The notes under the pieces were generated by a model. The model did no database searches. It was not told the origin of the DNA and saw only the letters and a list, made by a program, of their open reading frames with translations. The position numbers and the translations under genes are program-made. Shown in pieces: positions 25,748 to 32,716 of a stretch of 46,298 nucleotides of DNA (its first letter is position 1; every line of letters begins with the position of its first letter). Source of the DNA: a virus; IMG/VR virus record IMGVR_UViG_3300032164_001143, positions 1 to 46,298 of that record. One strand, given 5' to 3'.

Positions 25748-26301
25748 TGAAAAGGCTTGCTCTGGTAATAACGTTGAGTATTGTGATCTTGCTCGTCCAC
25801 CTCTCTCTCCGGAACATTGCCATGGCTGCCTCAACCGACTTACCATCGGGTGAGACAGTCATATCCATGTTACTAGGCTGGGGCGACAAGGTCGCGTCGT
25901 GGGTGCTCGCGCTCTTTGGCTCGGTGCTCACCGGCTATGTGATCCGCCGCTACATGAAGGGGACAGCGGCGGAAATCTTGGCTCGCGCGTTATCAGAGAT
26001 CTTTGATGCTGTTCTCGAGGTCAAGCAGACCTATGTGGACTCGCTCAAAGATGCCTCTCGCGATGGCAAGCTGACATCTCCCGAGATGCGCGAAGCGCGG
26101 GAGAGGGCGATCAGCATCGCCAAGAGCAATCTCGGGGTGAAGGGGCTCGCTCGCCTCAGTCGGATCCTGGGGGTGGATAACCTCGAGACCTGGCTGACGA
26201 CGAAGGTAGAGAGTGCCATCGGCACAGTGAAGATCACAGCCCCCTCGACGAAGGCGCCGGCATCCAGCTCCCTCCTCCCCAAGCCCGTCCCTTCTCGATA
26301 G
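25744..26301 (+). CDS. Putative holin or membrane lysis protein
   Basis: A 185-residue protein with two predicted membrane segments: KRLALVITLSIVILLVHLSL near residues 3-22 (which could also act as a signal-anchor) and VASWVLALFGSVLTGYVI near 50-67. A long charged cytoplasmic tail follows. It lies upstream of the endolysin gene, as expected of a holin that forms membrane lesions at the time of lysis. The tail is longer than in most small holins. I start at the ATG at 25744, which overlaps the upstream stop. An open frame overlapping its 3' end is described separately. Confidence 0.55.
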   Translation: MMKRLALVITLSIVILLVHLSLRNIAMAASTDLPSGETVISMLLGWGDKVASWVLALFGSVLTGYVIRRYMKGTAAEILARALSEIFDAVLEVKQTYVDSLKDASRDGKLTSPEMREARERAISIAKSNLGVKGLARLSRILGVDNLETWLTTKVESAIGTVKITAPSTKAPASSSLLPKPVPSR

Positions 26302-26540
26302 ACCGCACGATCACCGAAGGTCTAGATCGTGCGGATAAGCTGGCTGGGCGAGGGCGGATTGATCTGTTTGCGTTCGCTCAAGGAGACCTCGACGAGGGTG
26401 ATGCGGGAGTGGCGGCGTCATCGGCTCTGAGGCTCTCCTCGAGCATATCCGCCTTCGCTCGACTGGAGGCCGCTGGCCACTGGGGGATCTCTCGGGGGGT
26501 GGAGTACCTCGGCGAGCTCGGGATAAGAGGAGAGTGGTAA
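26181..26540 (+). other. Open frame with no normal start
   Basis: One base behind the membrane protein frame, this stretch is open from 26181 to the TAA at 26538. Its second half reads like a phage protein in composition and codon use (for example LDRADKLAGRGRIDLFAF and HWGISRGVEYLGELGI). No ATG or TTG occurs in frame; the only GTG, at 26409, would give 43 residues and miss the first good part. It may be reached from the membrane protein by a -1 shift at a run of C (CCCCC near 26239-26243), or by an unusual start codon. It could also be a gene that lost its start. Confidence 0.4.
26303..26334 (+). terminator. Hairpin inside lysis region
   Basis: A perfect 10-bp inverted repeat, CCGCACGATC at 26303-26312 and GATCGTGCGG at 26325-26334, with a 12-base loop, begins just after the stop of the membrane protein. 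It has no U run, so it may slow or partly stop transcription, protect the 3' end or control the following frame rather than be a strong terminator. It lies inside the open frame 26181-26540. Confidence 0.4.
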
Positions 26541-26541
26541 C

Positions 26542-26952
26542 GTGAGAGAAGAGAACGCGCCCTCGGAGCTCGACGACCTGCCTAGCGCTGTCTGGAGGAG
26601 AATCGGCGAGCATGAAGCGAGGCTGGCCAATGGGCGGGAGCGGTTCGAGGAGCTTATCTCGACTGATGCCCGCTTGCGAGATGAGATCAAGTCTGTCCGC
26701 GAGCAGCTCGCCCCGCGGCCAGTCCGGTGGTGGGCTGTGATCGCTGGCGGGTTCGGCGCTCTGGTCACGGTCCTGTCAGTCGTCTGGGCTCTGGCCACTC
26801 AGCTCGCGGCGAGGCCGACCGCGGCAGAGATCACGAATCACCCATCCATCACGAGGATCGATGAGGCGATCAAGTCGCTCGCCCGCACAGTCGAGGAGAC
26901 CCGCGACGATGTGCGGGCGATGCGTGAGCGCATGCTCGGGGGAGGCAAGTGA
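26542..26952 (+). CDS. One-segment membrane protein, lysis region
   Basis: A 136-residue protein with a coiled-coil N-terminus (residues 15-55, Arg/Glu-rich), one membrane segment near residues 64-86 (WWAVIAGGFGALVTVLSVVW) and a second helical tail. The shape fits a pinholin, antiholin or an accessory membrane protein that works with the endolysin, whose gene follows with a GTGA overlap. It starts with GTG at 26542 after a GAGGAGAG ribosome site. No Cys lipobox is present, so it is not an obvious spanin. Confidence 0.55.
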   Translation: MREENAPSELDDLPSAVWRRIGEHEARLANGRERFEELISTDARLRDEIKSVREQLAPRPVRWWAVIAGGFGALVTVLSVVWALATQLAARPTAAEITNHPSITRIDEAIKSLARTVEETRDDVRAMRERMLGGGK

Positions 26953-27605
26953 TCCTTGAGGGTGGATGGCTCACCCCGAGCCTGGAAGAGCCGCCGGTTC
27001 ACCGGCTCTTCACGGATCGAACATGCTCGCTCGCCCTCGGTCGGCCGCTCGGTATCGTCTGGCACGCGCTCGAGGTTCCCTGCTCACCGGGGATCGGGAG
27101 ACGACTATCCGAGAGGATCCGGAAAGGGTGCGGCAAGTCATGGCATGCGGCGATCGAGAGAGACGGGACGATCTACCAGTGCGCCCCGTTCACGCTTGGA
27201 ACGTTCCACACGCGAGGGGTCGGAACCTTCGGGCCTGTCATCCTGCCGGTCTCCGGCTCCACGGCGGGGATCGAGCTGGCCAACGCTGGGCGGGTGAGGA
27301 AGCTCGAGGGGAATTGGTACACTTGGAGCGAGAAATTCCGAGGGTGGGGCATCGATCCCTCGTGTCTCGTGCGCGACACTGATATCGAGTGGAGCTCGTC
27401 AGCGAGTGGGTATTTCCAGCGGTACACCGACGAGCAGATCACCGTCGCCAAGGCGATAGCGAAGGCCTGCGGCGAGAAGTGGGGGTCGTGCGAAGCCTAC
27501 TCACATGCTCAGTTCGACCCGCGGCGCAGGGAAGACCCGGGGCCTTTCTGGCCGATGGAGGAGATGAGGAAAGCGGGGATCCCGGCAGAGGCCCCGGGGG
27601 GCTGA
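26949..27605 (+). CDS. Endolysin, N-acetylmuramoyl-L-alanine amidase
   Basis: A 218-residue Amidase_2-type enzyme that cuts the bond between MurNAc and L-Ala in peptidoglycan. Zinc ligands are expected from His39 in IVWHALEV, His186 in SHAQFDPRRREDPGP, and Asp196 in the same block. A WHAAIERDGTIYQ strand near residues 65-77 and TAGIELANAG near 105-114 complete the fold. No signal peptide is present, so release depends on a holin. It is a single-domain enzyme with no clear cell wall binding repeat. It starts at GTG 26949 overlapping the upstream stop and ends two bases from a convergent gene. Confidence 0.85.
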   Translation: MILEGGWLTPSLEEPPVHRLFTDRTCSLALGRPLGIVWHALEVPCSPGIGRRLSERIRKGCGKSWHAAIERDGTIYQCAPFTLGTFHTRGVGTFGPVILPVSGSTAGIELANAGRVRKLEGNWYTWSEKFRGWGIDPSCLVRDTDIEWSSSASGYFQRYTDEQITVAKAIAKACGEKWGSCEAYSHAQFDPRRREDPGPFWPMEEMRKAGIPAEAPGG

Positions 27606-27606
27606 C

Positions 27607-28176
27607 TTAGAGCACTAGCGCGAAGTCGGTTTTCAACAAGCGGCGCTCGTCTCGGAGCCCCTCGAGGCGCGTTCCTTCGATGGCTCGCGCGAAGCAACCG
27701 CCTTCTTTCGAGCGGAAGTCGGGGGGCCACTCGGGAGACCAGACTTCGACGATCTCCGAGTCGACCACTTCGAGGTAGAGCATCCATTCCCTCGCGTCGC
27801 CCTTGGCCTTGCCTACGAAGAAATCCTCGAGGCATTCCTTGGTCTCCTCGTAGTTCTCCTCGAGGCTGGCCATGACGGCAGAATCCCAGGCGTCCCCGAG
27901 CGGGTCACCTCGACGAGACAACTCCGAGATGTCCTCGGCCCTGTCGATGGGGATGGGCCGAGCGTAGACACGAGCCTGCCTCTGCCCGAAGACGAAGACG
28001 GGCTTTGCCTTGGTCGCCTTCCCTGGTTCCTTCCGCTTGGCCCCTGACGGGGCTTCCGCCTCTACCTCCGCCGCCTTGCGCTTCGCCCCTGCCCCTGCCC
28101 CTGGCGGGTCGACGAACAGGAGCAGGACGACGGCAACGACGGCGACGATGGCGACGATGAGCCACAATGCCCTCAT
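27607..28176 (-). CDS. Membrane-anchored AgmX/PglI-like protein
   Basis: A 189-residue protein with an N-terminal anchor (ALWLIVAIVAVVAVVLLLF, about residues 3-21), a basic Ala/Lys/Glu linker and a C-terminal domain. In that domain, a KECLEDFF helix, a central strand EWMLYLEVVDSEIVEVW and a second Cys in GGCFARAIEGTRLEGL are spaced like the paired-Cys TonB-like domain of AgmX/PglI proteins from myxobacteria. This match is by eye and tentative. It overlaps the upstream gene as ATGA and is convergent with the endolysin gene, outside the phage core. It is probably a lysogenic-conversion gene and hints at the host. Confidence 0.5.
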   Translation of the reverse strand: MRALWLIVAIVAVVAVVLLLFVDPPGAGAGAKRKAAEVEAEAPSGAKRKEPGKATKAKPVFVFGQRQARVYARPIPIDRAEDISELSRRGDPLGDAWDSAVMASLEENYEETKECLEDFFVGKAKGDAREWMLYLEVVDSEIVEVWSPEWPPDFRSKEGGCFARAIEGTRLEGLRDERRLLKTDFALVL

Positions 28177-28562
28177 CTGGACCAGCACACGCCTTCAGAC
28201 TTGCAGGTGCCGTTTTCGGTGTGGCACCTCGCATGGCCCACTCCCCCCACGACTGCCTCACAGAATGAGCCCTCGCCTTCCCAAGGTTCGTAACTCTTGC
28301 ATCGCACGCAAGCGGCTCGTCGACTTTCGCCCCAGCCTGTGCTCCCACTACTCTCAAGTCCGTAACCGCCTCCTCCTCCGCTGAAAAAGCGAATCCAGAT
28401 GGGATCGTTGCTCGCGGAGTATCCGCCCTCGTCGTAGGCCTCCGCCTCCGCCTCTTGTCCCGAGGCCCGCTGATCCGGCGACGGATTCGTCGCTGCAAAA
28501 GAAGTCACCCCGACGGAAGCGAAGATTGCAAGAGCCGCAAACAGATGTTTCATGCGCGTCAT
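28173..28562 (-). CDS. Secreted Cys-rich small protein
   Basis: A 129-residue protein with a signal peptide (MKHLFAALAIFASVGVTSFA, cleaved near residues 23-25). The mature part is Gly/Ser/Glu-rich with at least six Cys in its C-terminal half (for example CVRCKSYEPWEGEGSFCEA and CHTENGTCKSEGVC), which could form disulfides outside the cell. GGAGG precedes the ATG at 28562 at good spacing. It forms a two-gene unit with the anchored protein and has its own upstream region. Function unknown. Exported proteins of this type in prophages often alter the lysogen surface. Confidence 0.6.
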   Translation of the reverse strand: MTRMKHLFAALAIFASVGVTSFAATNPSPDQRASGQEAEAEAYDEGGYSASNDPIWIRFFSGGGGGYGLESSGSTGWGESRRAACVRCKSYEPWEGEGSFCEAVVGGVGHARCHTENGTCKSEGVCWSR

Positions 28563-28604
28563 GTGTGAACCCTCCGGTTACAAGTAGTAACGGGCGGACC
28601 ATCA

Positions 28605-28647
28605 TATAACAGCCTGTTAATGTCAATGGCCTGTTAGTCTGTTACGA
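28605..28647. promoter_or_regulatory. TAACAG repeat cluster upstream of secreted genes
   Basis: TAACAG appears four times in 38 bases: once in plus orientation at 28607-28612 and three times in minus orientation at 28614-28619, 28631-28636 and 28639-28644. The first two form the palindrome TAACAG-C-CTGTTA. In the minus direction TTGACA lies at 28620-28625 and a TATGAT-like box downstream at short spacing. The stretch lies between the integrase stop and the secreted gene start. It may be an operator, a promoter or arm sites of the integrase. Confidence 0.45.
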
Positions 28648-28651
28648 CTTG

Positions 28652-30136
28652 TCAGTGCTTGTTCCGCAGCACCTTCGCCAGTGCGCGGATGCTTGCACGG
28701 AGATGCAAGGGATCGCGCCTTTCCTGCCACTCGGCCAGGATCTTCAGGAGGGTATCACCGACGGGGTCTCCCGCCTTGGCACCATTTGGCACCATCGCGG
28801 GGTCTCCGGTGGTCTCTCTTGGTCTTTGGGTGCGATGGCTCCCGTCGAGAACGGTTCGCCCTGGTTCGCTCCGGTTCGCGTAAGTGCTTGAATTCAATTC
28901 CAGTAGTGAGTAGCATACTTCCTTGTAATCATTGGATATTATTGATGTTTCTTCGGATGGTGCCAAGGCGGTGCCAGATGCGAATTTGGCAATCCGAACC
29001 ACTTGTCCCTCATGTCGTTTGAGCTTCAGGCATGAGACCGCAGAGCACAAAGTCGACCATGGGAGAGTGGTGTATTGGTCCATGACGCTGGACTTTGAGC
29101 CATGGGAAATCCATTTCAAAACGTGCGGCGGAGCTCCATCGGCCAGTGCAAGGCTGATGAAGGTTCGTCTTGCGTCGTGCTGTCGCCGGTGACGCAACCC
29201 GAGCATCTCAAACTCGACGAGCATGCTTCTCCACTCAGTACCCGCCAGTCGATGGACATCACAGTGCCTGCTTGAGCTCGCGGGTAGGATCAAATCCCCA
29301 GGCTTCGGCGATCGGCCTACGTAGCGCTCGAAGCCGCTGAGCTTCCACTCGGCGAGAATCTTGGCCAGCTCGGGATGCACAGGCACAGCGCGCGGGCACT
29401 CTGTTTTGGTTGGTTTGAGCCGGTGAAGCCGCTGGTCGTAGCTGCGCTCGATGCTCAGTCGACCCAGGGGTTCTGCCCTGGGATCGTAGTCGCTCCATTG
29501 GAGCGCGGAGAGCTCGCCGAAGCGCAAGCCGGCGAGGAACAAGAGAGCGTGCTGAACCTTTCGGTCTTCGGCGATCCTCTCATCGGACATGAGGAGCTCA
29601 GCCTCGTCTCGCGTGAAGATCGCAGTTGCTCTCCATGATGGATCCTTGTCCGCGTTGCGAGGTAAATCCCTCTTCGTAAGGACGCAAGGCGAGAAAGAGA
29701 CGACCTCCTGCACGATGGCATCTTTGTAGGCGACTTTTAGCGTCGAGTAGCAGCCGCGGAGCCTCCACGGTGAAAGCTTTTTCTGTTTCATGCCCTCGAG
29801 CCAGCCGATGATGTGACGCGGTTTGATGTCAGTTAGGAGCATGTCGCCGAGGACGGGGAGGATGTGAAGTCTTAGCTGGCCTTCTTGGTTGACCCAAGAG
29901 CCATCGGCTGCCTTGCGCGACGCAATCCATCGAGCAGCCCAGGCCCGAAGAGTCATAGGCCCGCCCTCGTCCATGGCCCGCTTGCGAACATCGATCCCCG
30001 CCTCAGCTTGCCGCAACGTCTCGTGGGCGAGCTCCTTGTCACCTTCCCCATAGGGGGTCGCACAGCGTCGACGGGAGCCGGTCTCGTCGAGATAATCCAG
30101 GTGATACCGTCCGCGCTTCAGGAATATCCGTCCCAT
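28652..30136 (-). CDS. int: Tyrosine integrase
   Basis: A 494-residue tyrosine recombinase. The catalytic set is visible: Arg205 in AGLRFGEL, Lys244 in KPTKTECPRAVPVH, His320 and Arg323 in RQHDARRTF, His345 in ISHGSKS and Tyr355 in MDQYTTLPW. The N-terminal 60 residues (IFLKRGRYHLDYLD) form the arm-binding start, followed by a core-binding helical domain. The last about 120 residues are an extension rich in Ser, Thr and charged residues, absent from most relatives. It integrates phage DNA at attB, and with an excisionase removes it. The HDARRTF and TTLPW context is like integrases I know from myxobacterial contigs, which is inference. Confidence 0.92.
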   Translation of the reverse strand: MGRIFLKRGRYHLDYLDETGSRRRCATPYGEGDKELAHETLRQAEAGIDVRKRAMDEGGPMTLRAWAARWIASRKAADGSWVNQEGQLRLHILPVLGDMLLTDIKPRHIIGWLEGMKQKKLSPWRLRGCYSTLKVAYKDAIVQEVVSFSPCVLTKRDLPRNADKDPSWRATAIFTRDEAELLMSDERIAEDRKVQHALLFLAGLRFGELSALQWSDYDPRAEPLGRLSIERSYDQRLHRLKPTKTECPRAVPVHPELAKILAEWKLSGFERYVGRSPKPGDLILPASSSRHCDVHRLAGTEWRSMLVEFEMLGLRHRRQHDARRTFISLALADGAPPHVLKWISHGSKSSVMDQYTTLPWSTLCSAVSCLKLKRHEGQVVRIAKFASGTALAPSEETSIISNDYKEVCYSLLELNSSTYANRSEPGRTVLDGSHRTQRPRETTGDPAMVPNGAKAGDPVGDTLLKILAEWQERRDPLHLRASIRALAKVLRNKH

Positions 30137-30184
30137 GACGCCTCATAAAAGAGCGCCCATCCCTCGACGGAGAAGTGAGGCTGT

Positions 30185-30275
30185 TTGCGAGGCAGGCCCA
30201 AGACCTCGCCGAGGGGCGGGCGCGTTCTACTGTGTTTGTGGAATGGTGTTCATCGTCCTGGTTCCTGCCTCGCAA
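30185..30275. repeat. 12-bp inverted repeat between int and xis
   Basis: TTGCGAGGCAGG at 30185-30196 and its exact complement at 30264-30275 flank 67 bases in the intergenic region between the integrase start and the stop of the excisionase-like gene. I see no gene in this 160-base gap. Inverted repeats near int may be arm sites or part of the phage attachment site, or an operator for int expression. Confidence 0.4.
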
Positions 30276-30296
30276 GGTAAGCCTAGCATGGTCAAG

Positions 30297-30629
30297 TTAC
30301 TTCTCGAGGATTCTCTTCGCGACCTCGGCGGGGGATGGCTTCGGCTTGCTCTTGCCAGAGAGCAGATGCGCGTCGATATCGGCGCGACGAACCCTGAGCT
30401 TTCCTGCGATGCGCCCGATCGGGACTGCGCCATTCTTCTCCCACTCGCGCAGCTTTCGCCCTGCGGTGTTCCTGTGAACGCATAGATAAGCCGCACATTC
30501 GTTGACCCCCATCCAGCCGGTATCATCGGATCTTCCTCCTGGCAACCTTTCGTCGAGGATCTTGATCACCTTTTGAAGCGTTCGCTCGACGGTCGCCTCG
30601 ACGGTCTGAGCAATCATCGTATCGATCAT
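30297..30629 (-). CDS. Excisionase-like HTH protein
   Basis: A 110-residue protein. Residues 1-30 are a helical oligomerisation-like start. The rest is a MerR-type winged helix as in HTH_17/excisionase family: WMGVNECAAYLCVHRNTAGR as the helix-turn-helix, then a wing with GAVPIGRIAGKLRVRRADID. Adjacent to int on the same strand, it is probably the recombination directionality factor or the int regulator. It starts with the ATG overlapping the stop of a 30-codon gene as TAATG. Small basic C-terminus follows. Confidence 0.65.
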   Translation of the reverse strand: MIDTMIAQTVEATVERTLQKVIKILDERLPGGRSDDTGWMGVNECAAYLCVHRNTAGRKLREWEKNGAVPIGRIAGKLRVRRADIDAHLLSGKSKPKPSPAEVAKRILEK

Positions 30630-30721
30630 TATTTCCCCTTTCTGAGATCGTCGGCGAATTCGTCAAAACTCTCAGGGGTGATTGGCGGGATGCACTTTTC
30701 TGGAGTCGGAGCGAGGCTCAT
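30629..30721 (-). CDS. 30-residue small protein
   Basis: A short frame MSLAPTPEKCIPPITPESF and so on, 30 residues, ends in TAA overlapping the next ATG (TAATG). It starts in an ATGA overlap with a 7-codon reading frame (30718-30741), which itself starts in the stop of the upstream 171-residue gene. The chain of overlaps suggests that ribosomes pass from one gene to the next. No ribosome site is visible. Function unknown. Confidence 0.4.
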   Translation of the reverse strand: MSLAPTPEKCIPPITPESFDEFADDLRKGK

Positions 30722-30737
30722 TTCGGGTGCTCGTTGC

Positions 30738-31253
30738 TCATGCCAGCGCTCCTATAAACGTCCAAGCCGCTGCACCTGGCGGCTTCGGTGCTGTCTTGTC
30801 TTGCCGCGCTCGCGCCATCTGCCGACCGAGTAACCCGTCGAGCTCCTCGGGCGTCGGAGGTCTCCAACCGCACGAGTCGATGCTGTACCCCTGCGGGCCG
30901 TCTGCGGATTCCCGCATCTCGATCTCCGCGACCCAGAGCCCGCCCGCTTTCGGCGCTTCGATGGCGGAGGCCTCGAACCAGTCGGCTACAGCATCCTCGC
31001 CGACGGCCTCGATGGCCTCCCGCGCCCATCCTGTCGCCGCGAGCGGGATGCACATGCCCTGAGTCATGAAGCCGCTAGGCTTGCCTTCAAGATCTGAAGC
31101 TCCCACCATCGCGAACAGTATCTTGTCCATGTGCCCTCCTCGCAGTGCGTTCGTTCTTCGCTCTCGTCGAGCCATGTCGATGTAGTAACGCGCCTCGTCG
31201 GCGGGGAGATCGGCGACGTACTCGGCCTCTTCGATGTCGTCGTCGGTCTCCAT
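30738..31253 (-). CDS. Hypothetical early protein
   Basis: A 171-residue soluble protein with no recognised domain. The acidic N-terminus (METDDDIEEAEYVADL) is followed by MARRERRTNALRGGHMDK and a mixed core containing GWAREAIEAVGEDAVADWF. An internal ATG (MDKILFAMV) could be an alternative start. It is in the leftward early operon upstream of the excisionase-like gene. Anti-host or regulatory roles are usual for such genes, but none can be shown. Confidence 0.5.
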   Translation of the reverse strand: METDDDIEEAEYVADLPADEARYYIDMARRERRTNALRGGHMDKILFAMVGASDLEGKPSGFMTQGMCIPLAATGWAREAIEAVGEDAVADWFEASAIEAPKAGGLWVAEIEMRESADGPQGYSIDSCGWRPPTPEELDGLLGRQMARARQDKTAPKPPGAAAWTFIGALA

Positions 31254-31259
31254 GCCGCG

Positions 31260-31685
31260 TTATCCCGAGTTCGCGACCAGCCAATCCGCTTGAGCTTTAC
31301 GCTCTGCGGCGTAGGCGGCGTCGGAGGCGGCGTAGGAGGCGGCGTCGGCGGCGGCGTAGGCGGCGTAGGAGGCGTAGGCGGCGTAGGAGGCGGCGTCGGC
31401 GGCGGCGGAGGCGGCGGCGGCGGCGGAGGAGAAGGCGGCGTAGGAGGAGGCGGCGTAGGAGGAGGCGGCGTAGGAGGAGGCGGCAGCGCGTTTCAGTTCT
31501 GCGTCTGAAACGCGCTCTGGATCGGCAACCTTTCGACGAACAACAGCTAAGCTCTCTTCTACTCGCGGATCGGTATTGAGATGTTTCACTCGCTCTGCAC
31601 AAAAGAGAGCAAACGCTCGTTTGGATTTCTGTCCTTCATTTGGGAGGAGGGGCAATAGCTTATCAATGGTCTCTTCAGATGTCAT
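31260..31685 (-). CDS. Ala/Ser/Tyr repeat protein
   Basis: A 141-residue protein with a normal N-terminal helical part (about residues 1-66, KLLPLLPNEGQKSKRAFALF) and then a low-complexity stretch of AASSYAA and AAYAASYAA units up to residue 125. The DNA of this stretch, about 31305-31490, is a run of 15-base units like GGCGGCGTAGGAGGA. AAYAA-rich helices occur in several phage and plasmid proteins of unknown role. The repeat may expand and contract. Its stop lies 6 bases from the next gene start. Confidence 0.55.
   Translation of the reverse strand: MTSEETIDKLLPLLPNEGQKSKRAFALFCAERVKHLNTDPRVEESLAVVRRKVADPERVSDAELKRAAASSYAASSYAASSYAAFSSAAAAASAAADAASYAAYASYAAYAAADAASYAASDAAYAAERKAQADWLVANSG
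31305..31490. repeat. GGCGGCGTAGGAGGC-type tandem repeat
   Basis: The sequence is made of imperfect 12- to 15-base units on the plus strand, with the clearest three being GGCGGCGTAGGAGGA units near 31432-31480. Inside the gene at 31260-31685, they encode AASSYAA-type repeats on the minus strand. All three plus-strand frames also look open because stop codons are absent, so the long Arg- or Gly-rich frames there are artefacts. Confidence 0.8.
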
Positions 31686-31990
31686 GCTCGTCGGTCTCCA
31701 TTTTCATGAGGCCCCGCGAAGCTGAGCCTATAAGCCCTGGTCCTCTGCCCCCTCGCGCTCGTGCGGTAGCCGATGCTCCAATAGAAGACCGCCCCGGGAA
31801 TCACGAAGGCCCGCTCATCGTCCGCGACTACAGAGAGGGAAAACGTCGCCTCCTCCTCGGGCTTGGAGCGATCTGTCATGTCGTAGAGAACCGCCGCAAA
31901 CTCGTGATCGTCGACGCGGCGGACGACGCACTCCCATCGCTGGACGATGTCGAGGTCATCCACGATCGTCAACCCTCTTCGTTCGTCCAT
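31682..31990 (-). CDS. Hypothetical early protein
   Basis: A 102-residue protein without a recognised domain: RRGLTIVDDLDIVQRWECVV, then a strand-rich middle (EEATFSLSVVADDERAFVIP) and an Arg-rich end (RTSARGQRTRAYRLSFAGP). It looks like a small OB- or SH3-like beta protein, by composition only. I start at the ATG at 31990, after a GAGG-containing ribosome site, because the longer frame overlaps the upstream gene. It ends overlapping the next start as ATGA. Confidence 0.5.
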   Translation of the reverse strand: MDERRGLTIVDDLDIVQRWECVVRRVDDHEFAAVLYDMTDRSKPEEEATFSLSVVADDERAFVIPGAVFYWSIGYRTSARGQRTRAYRLSFAGPHENGDRRA

Positions 31991-32207
31991 TCTCTTGCCT
32001 CGCCTTCCTGTGCTCATCCGACTGCGGGCACGTTGCGAAGTGAGATCGGTGCACGATGACTCCGCGACAGCGGGATTCACAGATCCCCACTCCACCCTCG
32101 AGCAACCACAACGTCTCGCTCTCCGCATCGATCGGCATCGTCTTGCCCGCGGGGGTTGTCGCCCAGATGATCTCTTTGCCGCATGACTTGCAATTCTTGG
32201 TGCTCAT
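31956..32207 (-). CDS. Small zinc-ribbon-like protein
   Basis: An 83-residue protein that begins MSTKNCKSCGKEIIWATTPA, a CxxC zinc knuckle followed by a KTMPIDAE turn. A later HRSHFATCPQSDEHR segment supplies His and Cys residues that could complete the metal site. This form is common in small phage proteins related to RNA polymerase or repressor binding, but the role is open. It overlaps its neighbours on both sides (4 bases upstream, 35 downstream). Confidence 0.55.
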   Translation of the reverse strand: MSTKNCKSCGKEIIWATTPAGKTMPIDAESETLWLLEGGVGICESRCRGVIVHRSHFATCPQSDEHRKARQENGRTKRVDDRG

Positions 32208-32716
32208 CGATCATTGCCTCGCACCACGAGAGGATCGCCCTGATGCAGACGCTCCCACTCCTCGCGGGTCACCTCGACTGCCGCCCCGTTCTTCCGCACC
32301 CAGATCCCCGACCCGACGCTCCTCCTGCTCGATGGTCGCTCGAACCATGCTTTGATCGCGGTCATCCAGTCCGAACGACAGAGCTTGCAGACCCGGAGCG
32401 TGTAGATGCTCATTGGCCTGAGCTCGCCATGACACTTGACCGTCCCGCCCGCGATCGTGAGCTTCGCACCGTTCGGCCCCGCATCGAAGACCACCGGAGC
32501 GCGAGCCGCTTCGAGATCGTCGTTCGAGGCCTTGAAGAGATGCTGCTTGACGAAGGGCAATCCAAGCTCAGCCATCTCATAGAAGCAGGCATGCCAGAGC
32601 GTGCGGCGGTCTTCACCCGCTTCGCCGCATCGGTCGCAAAGCTCTCCGGTCTCTTCTTCGGACATGACATATCCCTTCAGGTCAGGGCTCCGACCATTAC
32701 CGAGGATCATTGACAT
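32204..32716 (-). CDS. Hypothetical protein with CxxC motifs
   Basis: A 170-residue protein. Near its N-terminus, ELCDRCGEAGEDRRTLWHAC holds a CxxC followed by His and Cys, a probable zinc site. A second CKLCRSDW lies near residue 115. The C-terminal end, GSGIWVRKNGAAVEVTREEW, is strand-rich. The start at 32716 shares one base with the previous stop (TGATG). DNA or RNA binding is possible. No family was recognised. Confidence 0.5.
   Translation of the reverse strand: MSMILGNGRSPDLKGYVMSEEETGELCDRCGEAGEDRRTLWHACFYEMAELGLPFVKQHLFKASNDDLEAARAPVVFDAGPNGAKLTIAGGTVKCHGELRPMSIYTLRVCKLCRSDWMTAIKAWFERPSSRRSVGSGIWVRKNGAAVEVTREEWERLHQGDPLVVRGNDR

Noticed and set aside
31145-31579. Arg-rich and Gly-rich plus-strand frames over the tandem repeat
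   Set aside because: Stop codons are missing only because of the GGC/GGA/GTA repeat; the minus-strand Ala/Ser/Tyr frame has a normal N-terminal part and fits the operon.
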